16,274 bases of DNA from Methylococcaceae bacterium (GCA_012026715.1 VEPB01000162.1:1-16274); one strand, 5' to 3'; shown: positions 1 to 7,721, counted from the stretch's first letter. Program-made: numbers and translations. Notes: a model not told the origin generated them from the letters alone.

Positions 1-1033
1 TGAGGATGGGGGTGGACAAGAGCGAGCCAAAGATACCTCCGTTGGTGATGCTGAAGGTGCCTCCGGTCAGTTCCTCGTAGCTTAACCGCCCTTCCCTCGC
101 CTTCTGGGAGAACTCGGCAACCGCCCGCTCGATGGCGCCGAAATCCAGGCTGTCGGCATCGCGCAGGATCGGCACCACCAGCCCTCGGTCGGTGGAAACG
201 GCGATGCCGATATCGTAGAAGTCGTGGTAGACGATTTCGCTGTCTTCAATGGAAGCGTTGACGATGGGAAAACGCTTGAGTGCCTCGACCACGGCTTTCA
301 CAAAAAAGGACATGAACCCCAACTTGACCTTGTGTTCCTTCTCGAACCGCGCCTTGTAGGCATTGCGGAGATCGAAGATCTTCTGCAGGTTGACTTCGTT
401 GAAGGTGGTCAGGGTGGCGGTGGTGTGCTGGGACTGCATCATCCGCTCGGCGATCCGACTGCGTAGCCGGGTCATGGGAACCCGCCGCTCACCGCGCTCA
501 TCCGCACAGACCGTCGACTGCGGTTTGGCCCGGATCTCGGGCTGCGGCGATTCGGCTACCGCCGCCGACTGCCGCTGAGCCAGGTAATCCAGCACGTCTT
601 GTTTGGTGATGCGACCGCCGTTGCTACCGATCTGACTGGGCTCCAGCCCATGTTCGTTGAGCAGCCGCCGAACTGCCGGACTCATGGCCTGAGTCACAGC
701 CTGCCGCACTGCCGCCGGCTGTTCCGCCTGAATGGGAACGACCACCGCGGTTTGGGGCTCCACCGCCACCGGTAGCGGCCCTGCGGCCAGCGTCCCGGCC
801 GTATCGACCACCGCCAGTTGCTGGCCGCCATGCACGACGTCTCCCGGCCGCTTGATCAATTCGGCCAGTATCCCCGAATCGCTGGCGGGCACCTCCAGCA
901 CGACCTTGTCGGTCTCCAATTCGACCAGGACCTCCCCCTTGGCGACGGCCTCGCCGGGCTGCTTGCGCCATTGCAGCACGGTGGCGTCCTGAACCGACTC
1001 AGGCAACTGGGGAACGTTTATAGCGATACGCAT
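1..1033 (-). CDS. sucB: Dihydrolipoyllysine-residue succinyltransferase, E2 of 2-oxoglutarate dehydrogenase (3' end outside window)
   Basis: E2 core enzyme of the 2-oxoglutarate dehydrogenase complex; it passes the succinyl group from the lipoyl arm to CoA in the cytoplasm. The reading frame gives 344 residues before the window edge. A biotinyl/lipoyl domain covers residues 1-77, with the lipoyl lysine in ETDK (Lys43). A Pro/Ala-rich linker follows, then an E3-binding domain near residues 115-152 (MSPAVRRLL...ITKQDVLDYL). The start of the catalytic acyltransferase domain ends at TFSITNGGIFGSLLSTPI. E. coli SucB is about 405 residues, so roughly 60 residues are missing, including the catalytic HxxxD motif. 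ATG at 1031-1033 follows the sucA stop by 10 bp with AGGA just upstream, so the two genes are cotranscribed. The FGS motif and the SucA partner favour succinyl- over acetyltransferase. Confidence 0.95.
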   Translation of the reverse strand, partial: MRIAINVPQLPESVQDATVLQWRKQPGEAVAKGEVLVELETDKVVLEVPASDSGILAELIKRPGDVVHGGQQLAVVDTAGTLAAGPLPVAVEPQTAVVVPIQAEQPAAVRQAVTQAMSPAVRRLLNEHGLEPSQIGSNGGRITKQDVLDYLAQRQSAAVAESPQPEIRAKPQSTVCADERGERRVPMTRLRSRIAERMMQSQHTTATLTTFNEVNLQKIFDLRNAYKARFEKEHKVKLGFMSFFVKAVVEALKRFPIVNASIEDSEIVYHDFYDIGIAVSTDRGLVVPILRDADSLDFGAIERAVAEFSQKAREGRLSYEELTGGTFSITNGGIFGSLLSTPIL

Positions 1034-1043
1034 GAGGGGGTTC

Positions 1044-3842
1044 CTAGCGATTGATGGAAGGCGGGGCGTACAGGGCATCTGCGACCAGCGCCCGTTGCTG
1101 TTCCAGGTGACGGCTGAATTTACCCACCGCTGGCGCCGCCGAGAAAGGCCGGCCGGCATAGCCCAGCTCGATCTCGGAACTGAGCAGGCCAAAGAAACGG
1201 TGCTTGATCTGGTACCAGGCTCCTTGGTTGGCGGGTTCCTCCTGACACCAGACCATCTCTTTCAGCTTGGGGTAAGCGGCCAACTCCCGGCAAAACGACT
1301 CCTGGGGAAACGGGTAGAGCTGTTCGACCCGAATGATGGCGACATTGACTAGCTTCTCCTTACGTCGGGTTTCCAACAAGTCGTAGTAGACCTTGCCGGC
1401 GCAGATCACCGCTCGGGTAACCCGTTCCGGATCCAGCGGATCGACTTCGCCCAGCAACGGCTGAAAACGACCATCGGACAGTTGCTCCAACGTGGAAACG
1501 GCCAGCTTATGCCGCAACAGGCTCTTGGGCGTAAACACGATCAGCGGCTTGCGAAAGCGCCGCAATAACTGGCGCCGCAGCAGATGGAAGATCTGCGCGG
1601 GCGTGGTCGGAACGCAAACCTGGATATTCATGTCCGCGCACATTTGCAGATAGCGTTCCAAACGCCCGGACGAATGTTCCGGTCCCTGACCCTCATAACC
1701 GTGGGGAAGCAGCATCACCAATCCGCTCAGCCGACCCCACTTGGTCTCGCCGGACGTGATGAACTGGTCGATCATCACCTGCGCATTATTGGCGAAATCG
1801 CCGAATTGCGCTTCCCAGATGGTGAGGGTCTCCGGTTCGGTGGAACTGTAGCCGTATTCGAATCCGACCACGCCTTCCTCCGACAACAGGGAGTCGTAAA
1901 TATGTATGCGACCCTGGTCGCTTCCCAGATTTTGCAGTGGGATCAGGGCTGAACCGGTATGCTGGTCGTACAGGATCGCATGCCGGTGGAAGAAGGTCCC
2001 GCGGCCTACATCCTGGCCCGTGAGCCGAATGTTGCACCCTTCCGCCAACAAGGTGGCATAGGCCATATTCTCGCCATAACCCCAATCCGCCGGCAGTTGT
2101 CCCTGGCTCATCTTGCGGCGGGCCTCGACGATGGCGGCAGCGCGCGGATGAAGTTCGAATCCTTCGGGAACCCGCAGCCAGGCCTCCGCGATTTCTCTCA
2201 ACCGGTCTGGAGCGACGCGGCTATCGTAAGAGGTCGCCCAATCGGCCCCGATGAAATGATCCCAGCGCGTCTTGCTGTAGTTGCCCGCGGCGATCATTGG
2301 CCGGCCGACGCTCTCGCCCCGCTCCAATCGGGCTTGGTAATCGTCGTCCAGGTCCTGAACCTGTTGGCCGGACAAGATGCCTTCGGCGACCAGGGCGTCC
2401 CCGTAAATCTTGCGCACCCCCGGATGCTTGCGGATGAACTGGTACATCAACGGCTGGGTGACCGCCGGCTCGTCCACCTCGTTATGACCATGCCGGCGCA
2501 GGCAGATCAGATCGATCACCACATCGCGCTTGAACTTCATCCGATAGTCGACCGCCAAGCGAGTGACGTAGAGCACCGCCTCGGGGTCATCGCCGTTGAC
2601 GTGGAATACCGGAGCCTGAACCATATAGGCGACATCGGTGCAGTTCAGTGTCGAACGGGCATCAAAGGGGTTGCTAGTCGTAAAACCGATCTGGTTGTTG
2701 ACCACGACGTGTATGGTGCCCCCGGTGGTGTAGGCGCGGGTCTCGGCCATGTTGAGGGTTTCCATGACCACGCCCTGGCCGGCAAAAGCCGCGTCGCCAT
2801 GCACCAGAATGGCCATAACCGCATTTTCGCCATCGTCCCCCAGCCGGTCCTGGCGCGCGCGCACCGAACCTTCCACCACCGGATTCACAGCTTCCAGATG
2901 AGAGGGATTGAAGGCCATCGCCAGATGCATGGGACCGCCGGGAGTTTCCACATCAGAAGAAAACCCCAGGTGGTATTTGACATCGCCGGAACCGCCCGGT
3001 ATGGGTTCGGTCTGGGCGGTTTCCTCAAATTCCTGGAACAGCAGACTGGGCTTCTTGCCGAGGATATTGACCAGCACGTTAAGCCGGCCGCGGTGCGCCA
3101 TGCCCAGCACCGTCTCCCGGATGCCGTGCTGGCCAGACCATTGAATAACCTCGTCCAGAAGCGGTATCAGGCTCTCGCCCCCTTCCAGGGAGAACCGCTT
3201 CTGGCCGACGTATTTCCGGTGCAGGTATTTTTCGATGCCCTCCGCCGCCGTCAGCATCCGCAAGGTCCACAGTTTCTGGTCGCGGTTCCATTCGGCCCGC
3301 GCCCCGGCAGTCTCAAGGCGATTCTGGATCCACTCCTTGATATCCGTGTCGACGATATGGCTGTACTCCGCACCGACACTCCCGCAATAGGTGCGGTGAA
3401 GGCGCGCAAGGATCTGCCGCAAGGTCTGCTTTTCGGTGCTGCGGAGCACGTCCACGTAAAACTCGCGGTCCAAGTCTTCCTGGACCAAACCATGACTCGA
3501 CGGCGCCAGATCCGGCAGCCAGGGCGGCGGATTCAATTTGAGGGGATTGTTCTCGGCCGCTTGATGACCGCGGCTCCGATAAAGGGCGATCAGCCGATCA
3601 ACCGCAGTCTGCTTGCGAAGTAGCAAGACCACCTCATCGCTGGCAGAAGGCGCCGGAACCGCTACCTTCGTCGCCGCCTCCGATTCACCGGACCCCGACT
3701 GTAGTCGCCCAAAACGTTCGCGCCAGGAGGGATCGACCGACAGCGGATCCTTGAGGAACTGTTCGTAGAGCGCCTCCAGAAAGCCGGCATTCTCCTCGGT
3801 AAAGGCGGAAGAATCTTCTAACAGTTTCTGCGGCTTGTTCAT
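1044..3842 (-). CDS. sucA: 2-oxoglutarate dehydrogenase E1 component
   Basis: Thiamine-diphosphate-dependent E1 that decarboxylates 2-oxoglutarate and succinylates the lipoyl group of SucB in the TCA cycle. The product is 932 residues, essentially E. coli size. It has the N-terminal E2-binding helix (FLEALYEQFLKDP, about 21-33), HRGRLNVL (250-257), HLGFSSD (291-297), FNPSHLEAVNP (311-321), the ThDP/Mg segment GDAAFAGQG (349-357) and NNQIGFTTS (382-390). The frame stays open 34 codons further upstream to 3944, but ATG at 3840-3842 (MNKPQKLLEDSS) gives the family-length N terminus and is preferred. No strong Shine-Dalgarno is visible there. A sigma70-like promoter lies at 3987-4015, leaving a leader of about 140 nt. 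SucB follows after 10 bp. No E3 gene is seen here. Confidence 0.97.
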   Translation of the reverse strand: MNKPQKLLEDSSAFTEENAGFLEALYEQFLKDPLSVDPSWRERFGRLQSGSGESEAATKVAVPAPSASDEVVLLLRKQTAVDRLIALYRSRGHQAAENNPLKLNPPPWLPDLAPSSHGLVQEDLDREFYVDVLRSTEKQTLRQILARLHRTYCGSVGAEYSHIVDTDIKEWIQNRLETAGARAEWNRDQKLWTLRMLTAAEGIEKYLHRKYVGQKRFSLEGGESLIPLLDEVIQWSGQHGIRETVLGMAHRGRLNVLVNILGKKPSLLFQEFEETAQTEPIPGGSGDVKYHLGFSSDVETPGGPMHLAMAFNPSHLEAVNPVVEGSVRARQDRLGDDGENAVMAILVHGDAAFAGQGVVMETLNMAETRAYTTGGTIHVVVNNQIGFTTSNPFDARSTLNCTDVAYMVQAPVFHVNGDDPEAVLYVTRLAVDYRMKFKRDVVIDLICLRRHGHNEVDEPAVTQPLMYQFIRKHPGVRKIYGDALVAEGILSGQQVQDLDDDYQARLERGESVGRPMIAAGNYSKTRWDHFIGADWATSYDSRVAPDRLREIAEAWLRVPEGFELHPRAAAIVEARRKMSQGQLPADWGYGENMAYATLLAEGCNIRLTGQDVGRGTFFHRHAILYDQHTGSALIPLQNLGSDQGRIHIYDSLLSEEGVVGFEYGYSSTEPETLTIWEAQFGDFANNAQVMIDQFITSGETKWGRLSGLVMLLPHGYEGQGPEHSSGRLERYLQMCADMNIQVCVPTTPAQIFHLLRRQLLRRFRKPLIVFTPKSLLRHKLAVSTLEQLSDGRFQPLLGEVDPLDPERVTRAVICAGKVYYDLLETRRKEKLVNVAIIRVEQLYPFPQESFCRELAAYPKLKEMVWCQEEPANQGAWYQIKHRFFGLLSSEIELGYAGRPFSAAPAVGKFSRHLEQQRALVADALYAPPSINR

Positions 3843-3962
3843 GACTGGTCGGCGGAATCCCGCGGCTAAACGGTAGCCAGATGACAGGGAATCGCTGAAA
3901 AGAGACCCTCCAGGGTTCTCGCAGCGCCCGACGCCGGACGACACGTCTTCCCGGCGACTTCC

Positions 3963-3979
3963 CGCTGAATGGTTCAGCG
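3963..3979. repeat. Perfect 7-bp inverted repeat at the predicted sucA transcript start
   Basis: CGCTGAA, a 3-nt spacer TGG, then TTCAGCG form a perfect inverted repeat. It lies just downstream of the predicted sucA -10 box, where the minus-strand transcript would begin. It could be a 5'-end stabilising hairpin or a repressor site overlapping the start of transcription; the sequence alone does not say which. Confidence 0.45.
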
Positions 3980-3986
3980 ATTTCTT

Positions 3987-4015
3987 AGCATATTTGCTTT
4001 TGACCGATTATCCAA
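3987..4015 (-). promoter_or_regulatory. Predicted sigma70 promoter of sucAB
   Basis: Reading the minus strand, a -35-like TTGGAT (4010-4015) and a -10-like TATGCT (3987-3992) are separated by exactly 17 bp. This places the transcription start near 3980. The promoter lies in the 288-bp gap between the divergent sucA and EAL-HDOD genes. No convincing promoter for the plus-strand gene was found in the same gap. Confidence 0.5.
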
Positions 4016-4130
4016 GCGCCTGCCGCAGCCCCCAGGTGCTGACGAAAGCCGCCGCCCGCTTCGGTTGTCATCGCCCCCGGCATTGCCTAATACTGGCCAG
4101 CAACTCAAACCAACTCACTGCGTCGGCCTC

Positions 4131-5303
4131 ATGTCGCCCGTTTTCGTCTCCCGTACGCCAATTTATGACCGCAAGCTGGAAACTTATGGTTATGAACTCA
4201 GACTGTTCGGCGATACGCGGGAAGGCGCGATCAACGGACTGGTGCAACTGGCTCAGAAATTCGAGCTGAACCGGCTCGCCGGTACGCGACCCGTAATGAT
4301 CAGGGCGCGGCTGGAAGAACTGCATGCGTTCGAAAGCCTGCCCTGGCCCCATGCCCAGATGGTCGTGGCGGTGGCCGCCGAATCGAACTGCGGAACCGGC
4401 ACGCCGGCCGCTGTGGGCTCTCTCATCGAGCGCGGATTGGGGTTCGCAATCGAAGAGCCGGACGGCTTGTCGGATCGGTCCTTCGCCGATGGAATCCGCC
4501 TGTGCACGGTGAATGCCAGCCGTCTGGATCACTGGCTCAACCGCGCCGCGCCGAAACGCCTGCCATCGGCCCCCAAGCTGTTGACTCGGGGACTGGAAAC
4601 GGCGCGCCAATTCGAGGAAAGCTTCAAACTCGGCTTCGATCTGTTCCAGGGTGAGTTTTTCGAGAAACCTCGACTGCTGCGCGGCCGCGACTTGGCCGCC
4701 AACCGCCTGCAAACCTTGCAGCTGCTGGCACGGCTGCAGGATCCGGACATTTCCATCGACGAAGTGACGATGCTGGTCAAGCAGGATCTGACACTGAGCT
4801 ACAAGCTGCTGCGCATGCTGAATTCCGCCTTCTTCGGCATTCCCAAGCAGGTGGAATCCATTTCCCGCGCGGTGGTCTTCTTCGGATTGAAGCGCATCAA
4901 GAACTGGGCGACGGTCCTGCTGGTAAACGCCGCCGACTTCCAGCCGCGCGAACTGCTGGTCACCGCGATGACCCGTGCGCGGATGTGCGAGCGCTTGGCC
5001 TCCGCCTCGAACCGTGCCAATCCTGACCGCTACTACCTCGCTGGACTATTTTCGCTACTCGACAGCATCATGGACGCGCCCATCGAGACGATCCTGGCAA
5101 ACCTCGGCCTGGCCAGCGAGATTGACGAAGCGCTGCTCTCGGGTAACGGGCCGGTGGGCGAACTGCTGAAAACCGTGTTGGACTTCGAGCGGGGTTGCGT
5201 AGACCATCAATCCCCGGTTACCGCTGAACACGACGCGCTGCTGCAACAGGCCTACCTGGAAGGCCTGGATTGGGCGCAGGACACCTATCGTCACTTGGAG
5301 TAA
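4131..5303 (+). CDS. EAL-HDOD (YuxH-type) signalling protein with degenerate EAL domain
   Basis: Cytoplasmic regulator combining an N-terminal EAL-like domain (about residues 5-180) with a C-terminal HDOD domain (about 185-390), the architecture of YuxH/CdgJ-type proteins. The start of the EAL fold is FVSRTPIYDRKLETYGYELRLF; its end is GFDLFQGEFFEKP. The signature acidic pair has become EE (IEEPDG, 107-112), and the usual K-x-D strand reads T-V-N (126-128), so c-di-GMP hydrolysis is unlikely. HDOD landmarks are the QDLTLSYKLLRMLNSAFFG segment and RAVVFFGLKRIKNW. The frame is open back to 3969, but ATG 4131 (MSPVFVSRTPIYD) matches the usual domain start. HDOD proteins usually act as protein-interaction outputs in motility or attachment control, so the target here is unknown. 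It ends 16 bp from the convergent hslO. Confidence 0.85.
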   Translation: MSPVFVSRTPIYDRKLETYGYELRLFGDTREGAINGLVQLAQKFELNRLAGTRPVMIRARLEELHAFESLPWPHAQMVVAVAAESNCGTGTPAAVGSLIERGLGFAIEEPDGLSDRSFADGIRLCTVNASRLDHWLNRAAPKRLPSAPKLLTRGLETARQFEESFKLGFDLFQGEFFEKPRLLRGRDLAANRLQTLQLLARLQDPDISIDEVTMLVKQDLTLSYKLLRMLNSAFFGIPKQVESISRAVVFFGLKRIKNWATVLLVNAADFQPRELLVTAMTRARMCERLASASNRANPDRYYLAGLFSLLDSIMDAPIETILANLGLASEIDEALLSGNGPVGELLKTVLDFERGCVDHQSPVTAEHDALLQQAYLEGLDWAQDTYRHLE

Positions 5304-5319
5304 CCCCGTCAGTCGGCCG

Positions 5320-6189
5320 TCAGTGGCGGCTGGCCGAGGTCGGAAACGCCACGTCGGTAAAGACCGCTTCCACATCGACTGCATCGAAGCGATATCGCCG
5401 ATTGCAGAATTCGCAGCCGACCTCGACCAAACCGGTCTGCCGGATCAGATCGTCGATTTCCTCGCGCCCCAAAGCTTTCAGCACGGCAGCGATGCGCTCC
5501 CGCGAACAGCCGCATTGAAAGCTGACGGTTTCCGGATCAAACAGGCGCACCCGCTCTTGATTGAACAATCGGTACAGCAACTGCTCCCCTGGCAAATGCA
5601 GCAGCTCCCGCTGGGTCACCGTTTCTGCCAGCATCACCAGTCGCTCCCAGTCCTGGCGTTCTCCCTCTTGAGTGGGGATTTCCTGTATGAACAGGCCCAC
5701 AGCCCGCTCTTCGTCGGCAGCGAGCCACAGCCGCGTCGCCAGCTGTTCCGACTGGCTGAAATAATTTTGCAGGGCGTCCGCCAGATTGCGGCCTTCAAGT
5801 CCAACAATGCCCTGGTAAGGTTCGGCGCCCTCGTTCTGGATGGTCAGTGCCAAATGCCCCGCACCGTAGGTATCGGCAAGACCGGCGCTGACCGGTGGTT
5901 CATCGCGCCACTGCGCCAAACCGCGAATGGTCCGCCGATGGGTGGCCTGTGCCACCAGCGTATGCAGCGGTCCGGCACTGCGCGCCTGCAGGATGAGGGA
6001 GCCATTGAACTTGATGGTGGCTGATAGCAACACCGCCGCCGCCAGGGCCTGACCCAACTGATGCTGCACCCCCTCGGGATAGGGGTGTCGTTCCAAAACG
6101 GCGCGCCAGCTGGAATCCAGCCGGACCAACTCGCCGCGGACGCCGATGTCTTCAAACAGGAACCGTCGGAAACTGTCTTGCTCTGCCAT
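5320..6189 (-). CDS. hslO: Hsp33 redox-activated molecular chaperone
   Basis: Cytoplasmic holdase chaperone. It is switched on when oxidants such as hypochlorite or peroxide release zinc from its C-terminal redox switch. The product is 289 residues, close to the roughly 290 of E. coli Hsp33. The N-terminal substrate-binding core has the characteristic YPEGVQHQLGQALAAAVLLSATIKFNG-type segment (38-63) and GIVGLEGRNLADALQNYFSQSEQ (127-149). The zinc switch is intact: C226-x-C228 (QCGCSRERI) and C259-x-x-C262 (VGCEFCNRRY). ATG is at 6187-6189; no clear Shine-Dalgarno is visible. It is transcribed divergently from msrA across a 149-bp gap and converges with the EAL-HDOD gene, so it is probably monocistronic. 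Confidence 0.96.
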   Translation of the reverse strand: MAEQDSFRRFLFEDIGVRGELVRLDSSWRAVLERHPYPEGVQHQLGQALAAAVLLSATIKFNGSLILQARSAGPLHTLVAQATHRRTIRGLAQWRDEPPVSAGLADTYGAGHLALTIQNEGAEPYQGIVGLEGRNLADALQNYFSQSEQLATRLWLAADEERAVGLFIQEIPTQEGERQDWERLVMLAETVTQRELLHLPGEQLLYRLFNQERVRLFDPETVSFQCGCSRERIAAVLKALGREEIDDLIRQTGLVEVGCEFCNRRYRFDAVDVEAVFTDVAFPTSASRH

Positions 6190-6253
6190 GATCTATATCG
6201 CTGTTGTCTGGAAGTGCCGCCGCATCGCCCATGGTCGTCCTGAACGGGCGGCG

Positions 6254-6281
6254 TTACGGTCAGCCGGGCGCCTAGTATAAG
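6254..6281 (+). promoter_or_regulatory. Possible promoter of msrA
   Basis: A -10-like TATAAG (6276-6281) lies in the hslO/msrA intergenic region, with a poor -35 match (TTACGG, 6254-6259) 16 bp upstream. The weak -35 suggests either an activator-dependent promoter or a chance match. Confidence 0.3.
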
Positions 6282-6338
6282 ACCTCCGGCATCATCGAAA
6301 ATCGCCTCAGCCCGGATCGAACCGGGCGGAATCAGCCT

Positions 6339-6965
6339 ATGTTTGAAAAAATCCGTATTCCTGCTACTCCAATTGGCCGCGCCGAGCCTCTACCGGTCGA
6401 CGGCCCCCACCACGTCCTCGGGACTCCGCTGCAACCGCCCTTCCCAGCAGGCCTGGAGAGCGCCCTGTTCGGCATGGGCTGCTTCTGGGGCGCCGAACGA
6501 CGGTTCTGGCAGCAGCCCGGGATATACACCACGGCGGTCGGCTATGCCGGCGGCCAAACGCCGAACCCGACCTACAAGGAAGTCTGCACCGGACGCACCG
6601 GACATGCCGAAGTCGTTTTGGTGGTATTCGATCCGGCCGATGCGTGCTTCCAGCGGTTGCTGTCCCTGTTCTGGCAATCACACGATCCCACCCAGGGCTT
6701 GCGCCAGGGCAACGACATTGGCCCGCAGTACCGTTCGGTACTCTATGCCACCACCGCAAACCAGCTGGAGCAGGCCCTGCACAGCCGCCAGCGCTACCAG
6801 GAAGCACTGGCGGCGGCCGGCCGGCCAACGGTCACGACCGAAATCGCCGCAGCACCGCCGTTCTACTACGCCGAAACCTATCACCAGCAGTACCTCGATA
6901 AAAATCCCGACGGCTATTGCGGCCTGCGCGGCACCGGCGTGCCCTACCCGGCCGCGTGCGAATAA
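6339..6965 (+). CDS. msrA: Peptide-methionine (S)-S-oxide reductase MsrA
   Basis: Reduces the S-epimer of methionine sulfoxide in proteins and free methionine, using thioredoxin as electron donor. The product is 208 residues, near the 212 of E. coli MsrA, and shares its N-terminal extension before the catalytic domain. The catalytic motif is GCFWGAE (Cys48). Downstream motifs are GYAGGQTPNPTYKEVCTGRTGHAE, FWQSHDPT, GNDIGPQYRS and the PFYYAETYHQQYL segment. Resolving cysteines are Cys194 (GYCGL) and Cys207 (AACE), matching the three-cysteine E. coli mechanism. No signal peptide, so cytoplasmic. ATG at 6339 follows a GGGCGGA stretch. It heads a plus-strand run with nqrM 83 bp downstream and is divergent from hslO, another oxidant-defence gene. 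Confidence 0.96.
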   Translation: MFEKIRIPATPIGRAEPLPVDGPHHVLGTPLQPPFPAGLESALFGMGCFWGAERRFWQQPGIYTTAVGYAGGQTPNPTYKEVCTGRTGHAEVVLVVFDPADACFQRLLSLFWQSHDPTQGLRQGNDIGPQYRSVLYATTANQLEQALHSRQRYQEALAAAGRPTVTTEIAAAPPFYYAETYHQQYLDKNPDGYCGLRGTGVPYPAACE

Positions 6966-7048
6966 CGATCGCCCTTGCAACCGCCGCCGACGGGCGGGAT
7001 ACTTGGACCCGAGCCTGACTGGCTCCTCAATCGATACCAGGATCTACC

Positions 7049-7228
7049 ATGACTCTTTTTTTGATCAGCTTTGCCGTCATCGCCATTGTCATCTTCATCA
7101 TGGCCATCGGCGTCATGTTCGGACGCCATGCCATCAAGGGCAGCTGCGGCGGCGAAGGCGGGGCCGACTGCGTGTGCACGGAAAAGTGCGAAAAGCGGCG
7201 TAAGCTGGAGGCGGCCCAGCAACAATAA
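7049..7228 (+). CDS. nqrM: NqrM, Na+-NQR maturation factor (DUF539), 59 aa
   Basis: Small membrane protein needed to assemble the Na+-translocating NADH:quinone reductase; it is thought to deliver iron to the cysteine cluster held between NqrD and NqrE. It has one N-terminal transmembrane segment (residues 3-24, very rich in I, V, F), then GVMFGRHAIKGSCGG, the hallmark of the family, and a cysteine-rich tail: Cys33, Cys41, Cys43, Cys47. A charged C terminus (KRRKLEAAQQQ) follows. From memory, the first of these cysteines is the one reported as essential in Vibrio NqrM. AGGA lies 8 nt before ATG 7049. It is usually found after nqrF/apbE; here it sits between msrA and a CBS-domain gene, with no nqr gene in the window. 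The call rests on length, topology and the GSCGG plus C-x-C motifs. Confidence 0.85.
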   Translation: MTLFLISFAVIAIVIFIMAIGVMFGRHAIKGSCGGEGGADCVCTEKCEKRRKLEAAQQQ

Positions 7229-7232
7229 GTCG

Positions 7233-7249
7233 CGGCGGCGAAGCCGCCG
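7233..7249. repeat. Short GC-rich hairpin after nqrM
   Basis: CGGCGGC, loop GAA, GCCGCCG: a perfect 7-bp stem 4 nt after the nqrM stop, without a following T run. It is probably an RNA 3'-stabilising or processing hairpin between nqrM and the CBS gene rather than a terminator. Confidence 0.4.
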
Positions 7250-7283
7250 GGATGCCAACGACACCTAAGACGAGGGGGTGGGT

Positions 7284-7679
7284 ATGCTTGCAAACATTAC
7301 GGTGAAAGATTACATGACCTCCAAGCTGGTCCTGTTCCAACCGGAGATGGGGGTCTATGAAGCGATCCGCAAGCTGCTGGATAACAAGATTACCGGGGCC
7401 CCGGTGGTCGATGGCAACGGCAAGGTACTCGGGGCGTTTTCGGAGGTGGATTGCCTCAAGATCGCCTCCAACGCCACTTACTACGAGGGCATGGCGGGCA
7501 AGGTGAGCGAATTCATGACCACCGATGTGACGACCGTGGATACGGACACCAGCATCCTGGAAGCGGCCGATCTGTTTGCTCAATCCCATCTGCGGCATTT
7601 CCCGGTGCTGGACGACGGCAAGCTGGCCGGGGTGGTCAGCCGCGTCGATATCCTGCGCGCCCTGTTGTCCATCCACTGA
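7284..7679 (+). CDS. CBS-domain protein (tandem CBS pair, stand-alone)
   Basis: A 131-residue protein made almost entirely of two CBS motifs. The first is at about residues 5-60 (VKDYMTSKLVLFQPEMGVYEAIRKLL...GAPVVDGNGKVLGAFSEVDCLK), the second at about 73-129 (VSEFMTTDVTTVDTDTSILEAADLF...HFPVLDDGKLAGVVSRVDILRAL). CBS pairs bind adenine nucleotides or S-adenosylmethionine and act as energy or metabolite sensors. With no catalytic domain, this one must act on a partner that cannot be named from sequence. The AGGGGG at 7273-7278 is well placed for ATG 7284 (5-nt spacing), so I prefer it to the GTG at 7278, which lies inside the ribosome site. There is no signal peptide or membrane segment. It is followed by a large hairpin and then sbcB. 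Confidence 0.85.
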   Translation: MLANITVKDYMTSKLVLFQPEMGVYEAIRKLLDNKITGAPVVDGNGKVLGAFSEVDCLKIASNATYYEGMAGKVSEFMTTDVTTVDTDTSILEAADLFAQSHLRHFPVLDDGKLAGVVSRVDILRALLSIH

Positions 7680-7687
7680 GCCTCGCC

Positions 7688-7721
7688 TCGACCGGCGCCT
7701 GCCAGAAGGCGCGCCGGTCGA
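7688..7721. repeat. Long imperfect hairpin between the CBS gene and sbcB
   Basis: TCGACCGGCGC (7688-7698) pairs perfectly with GCGCCGGTCGA (7711-7721), an 11-bp stem. The 12-nt loop can itself form GCC-AGAA-GGC. There is no T tract on either side. It may mark the transcript end of the msrA-nqrM-CBS run in a Rho-type or RNA-stability role. Confidence 0.45.

Noticed and set aside
1959..3623. Long open frame (554 codons) on the plus strand opposite sucA
   Set aside because: It is fully antisense to a well-recognised 2-oxoglutarate dehydrogenase E1. Its product is His/Arg/Ala-rich with no known motif, typical of an open antisense frame in GC-rich DNA.
3843..3944. 34-codon N-terminal extension of sucA
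   Set aside because: The extension (MSSGVGRCENPGG...) is not part of the E1 family, and the ATG at 3842 gives the normal 932-residue length.
3969..4130. 54-codon N-terminal extension of the EAL-HDOD gene
   Set aside because: The extension overlaps the sucA promoter region and has no family similarity. The domain begins right after ATG 4131.
6343..7203. 286-codon plus-strand frame overlapping msrA and nqrM in another frame
   Set aside because: msrA and nqrM are both identified by catalytic or family motifs. The overlapping product is a Ser/Pro/Arg-rich shadow.
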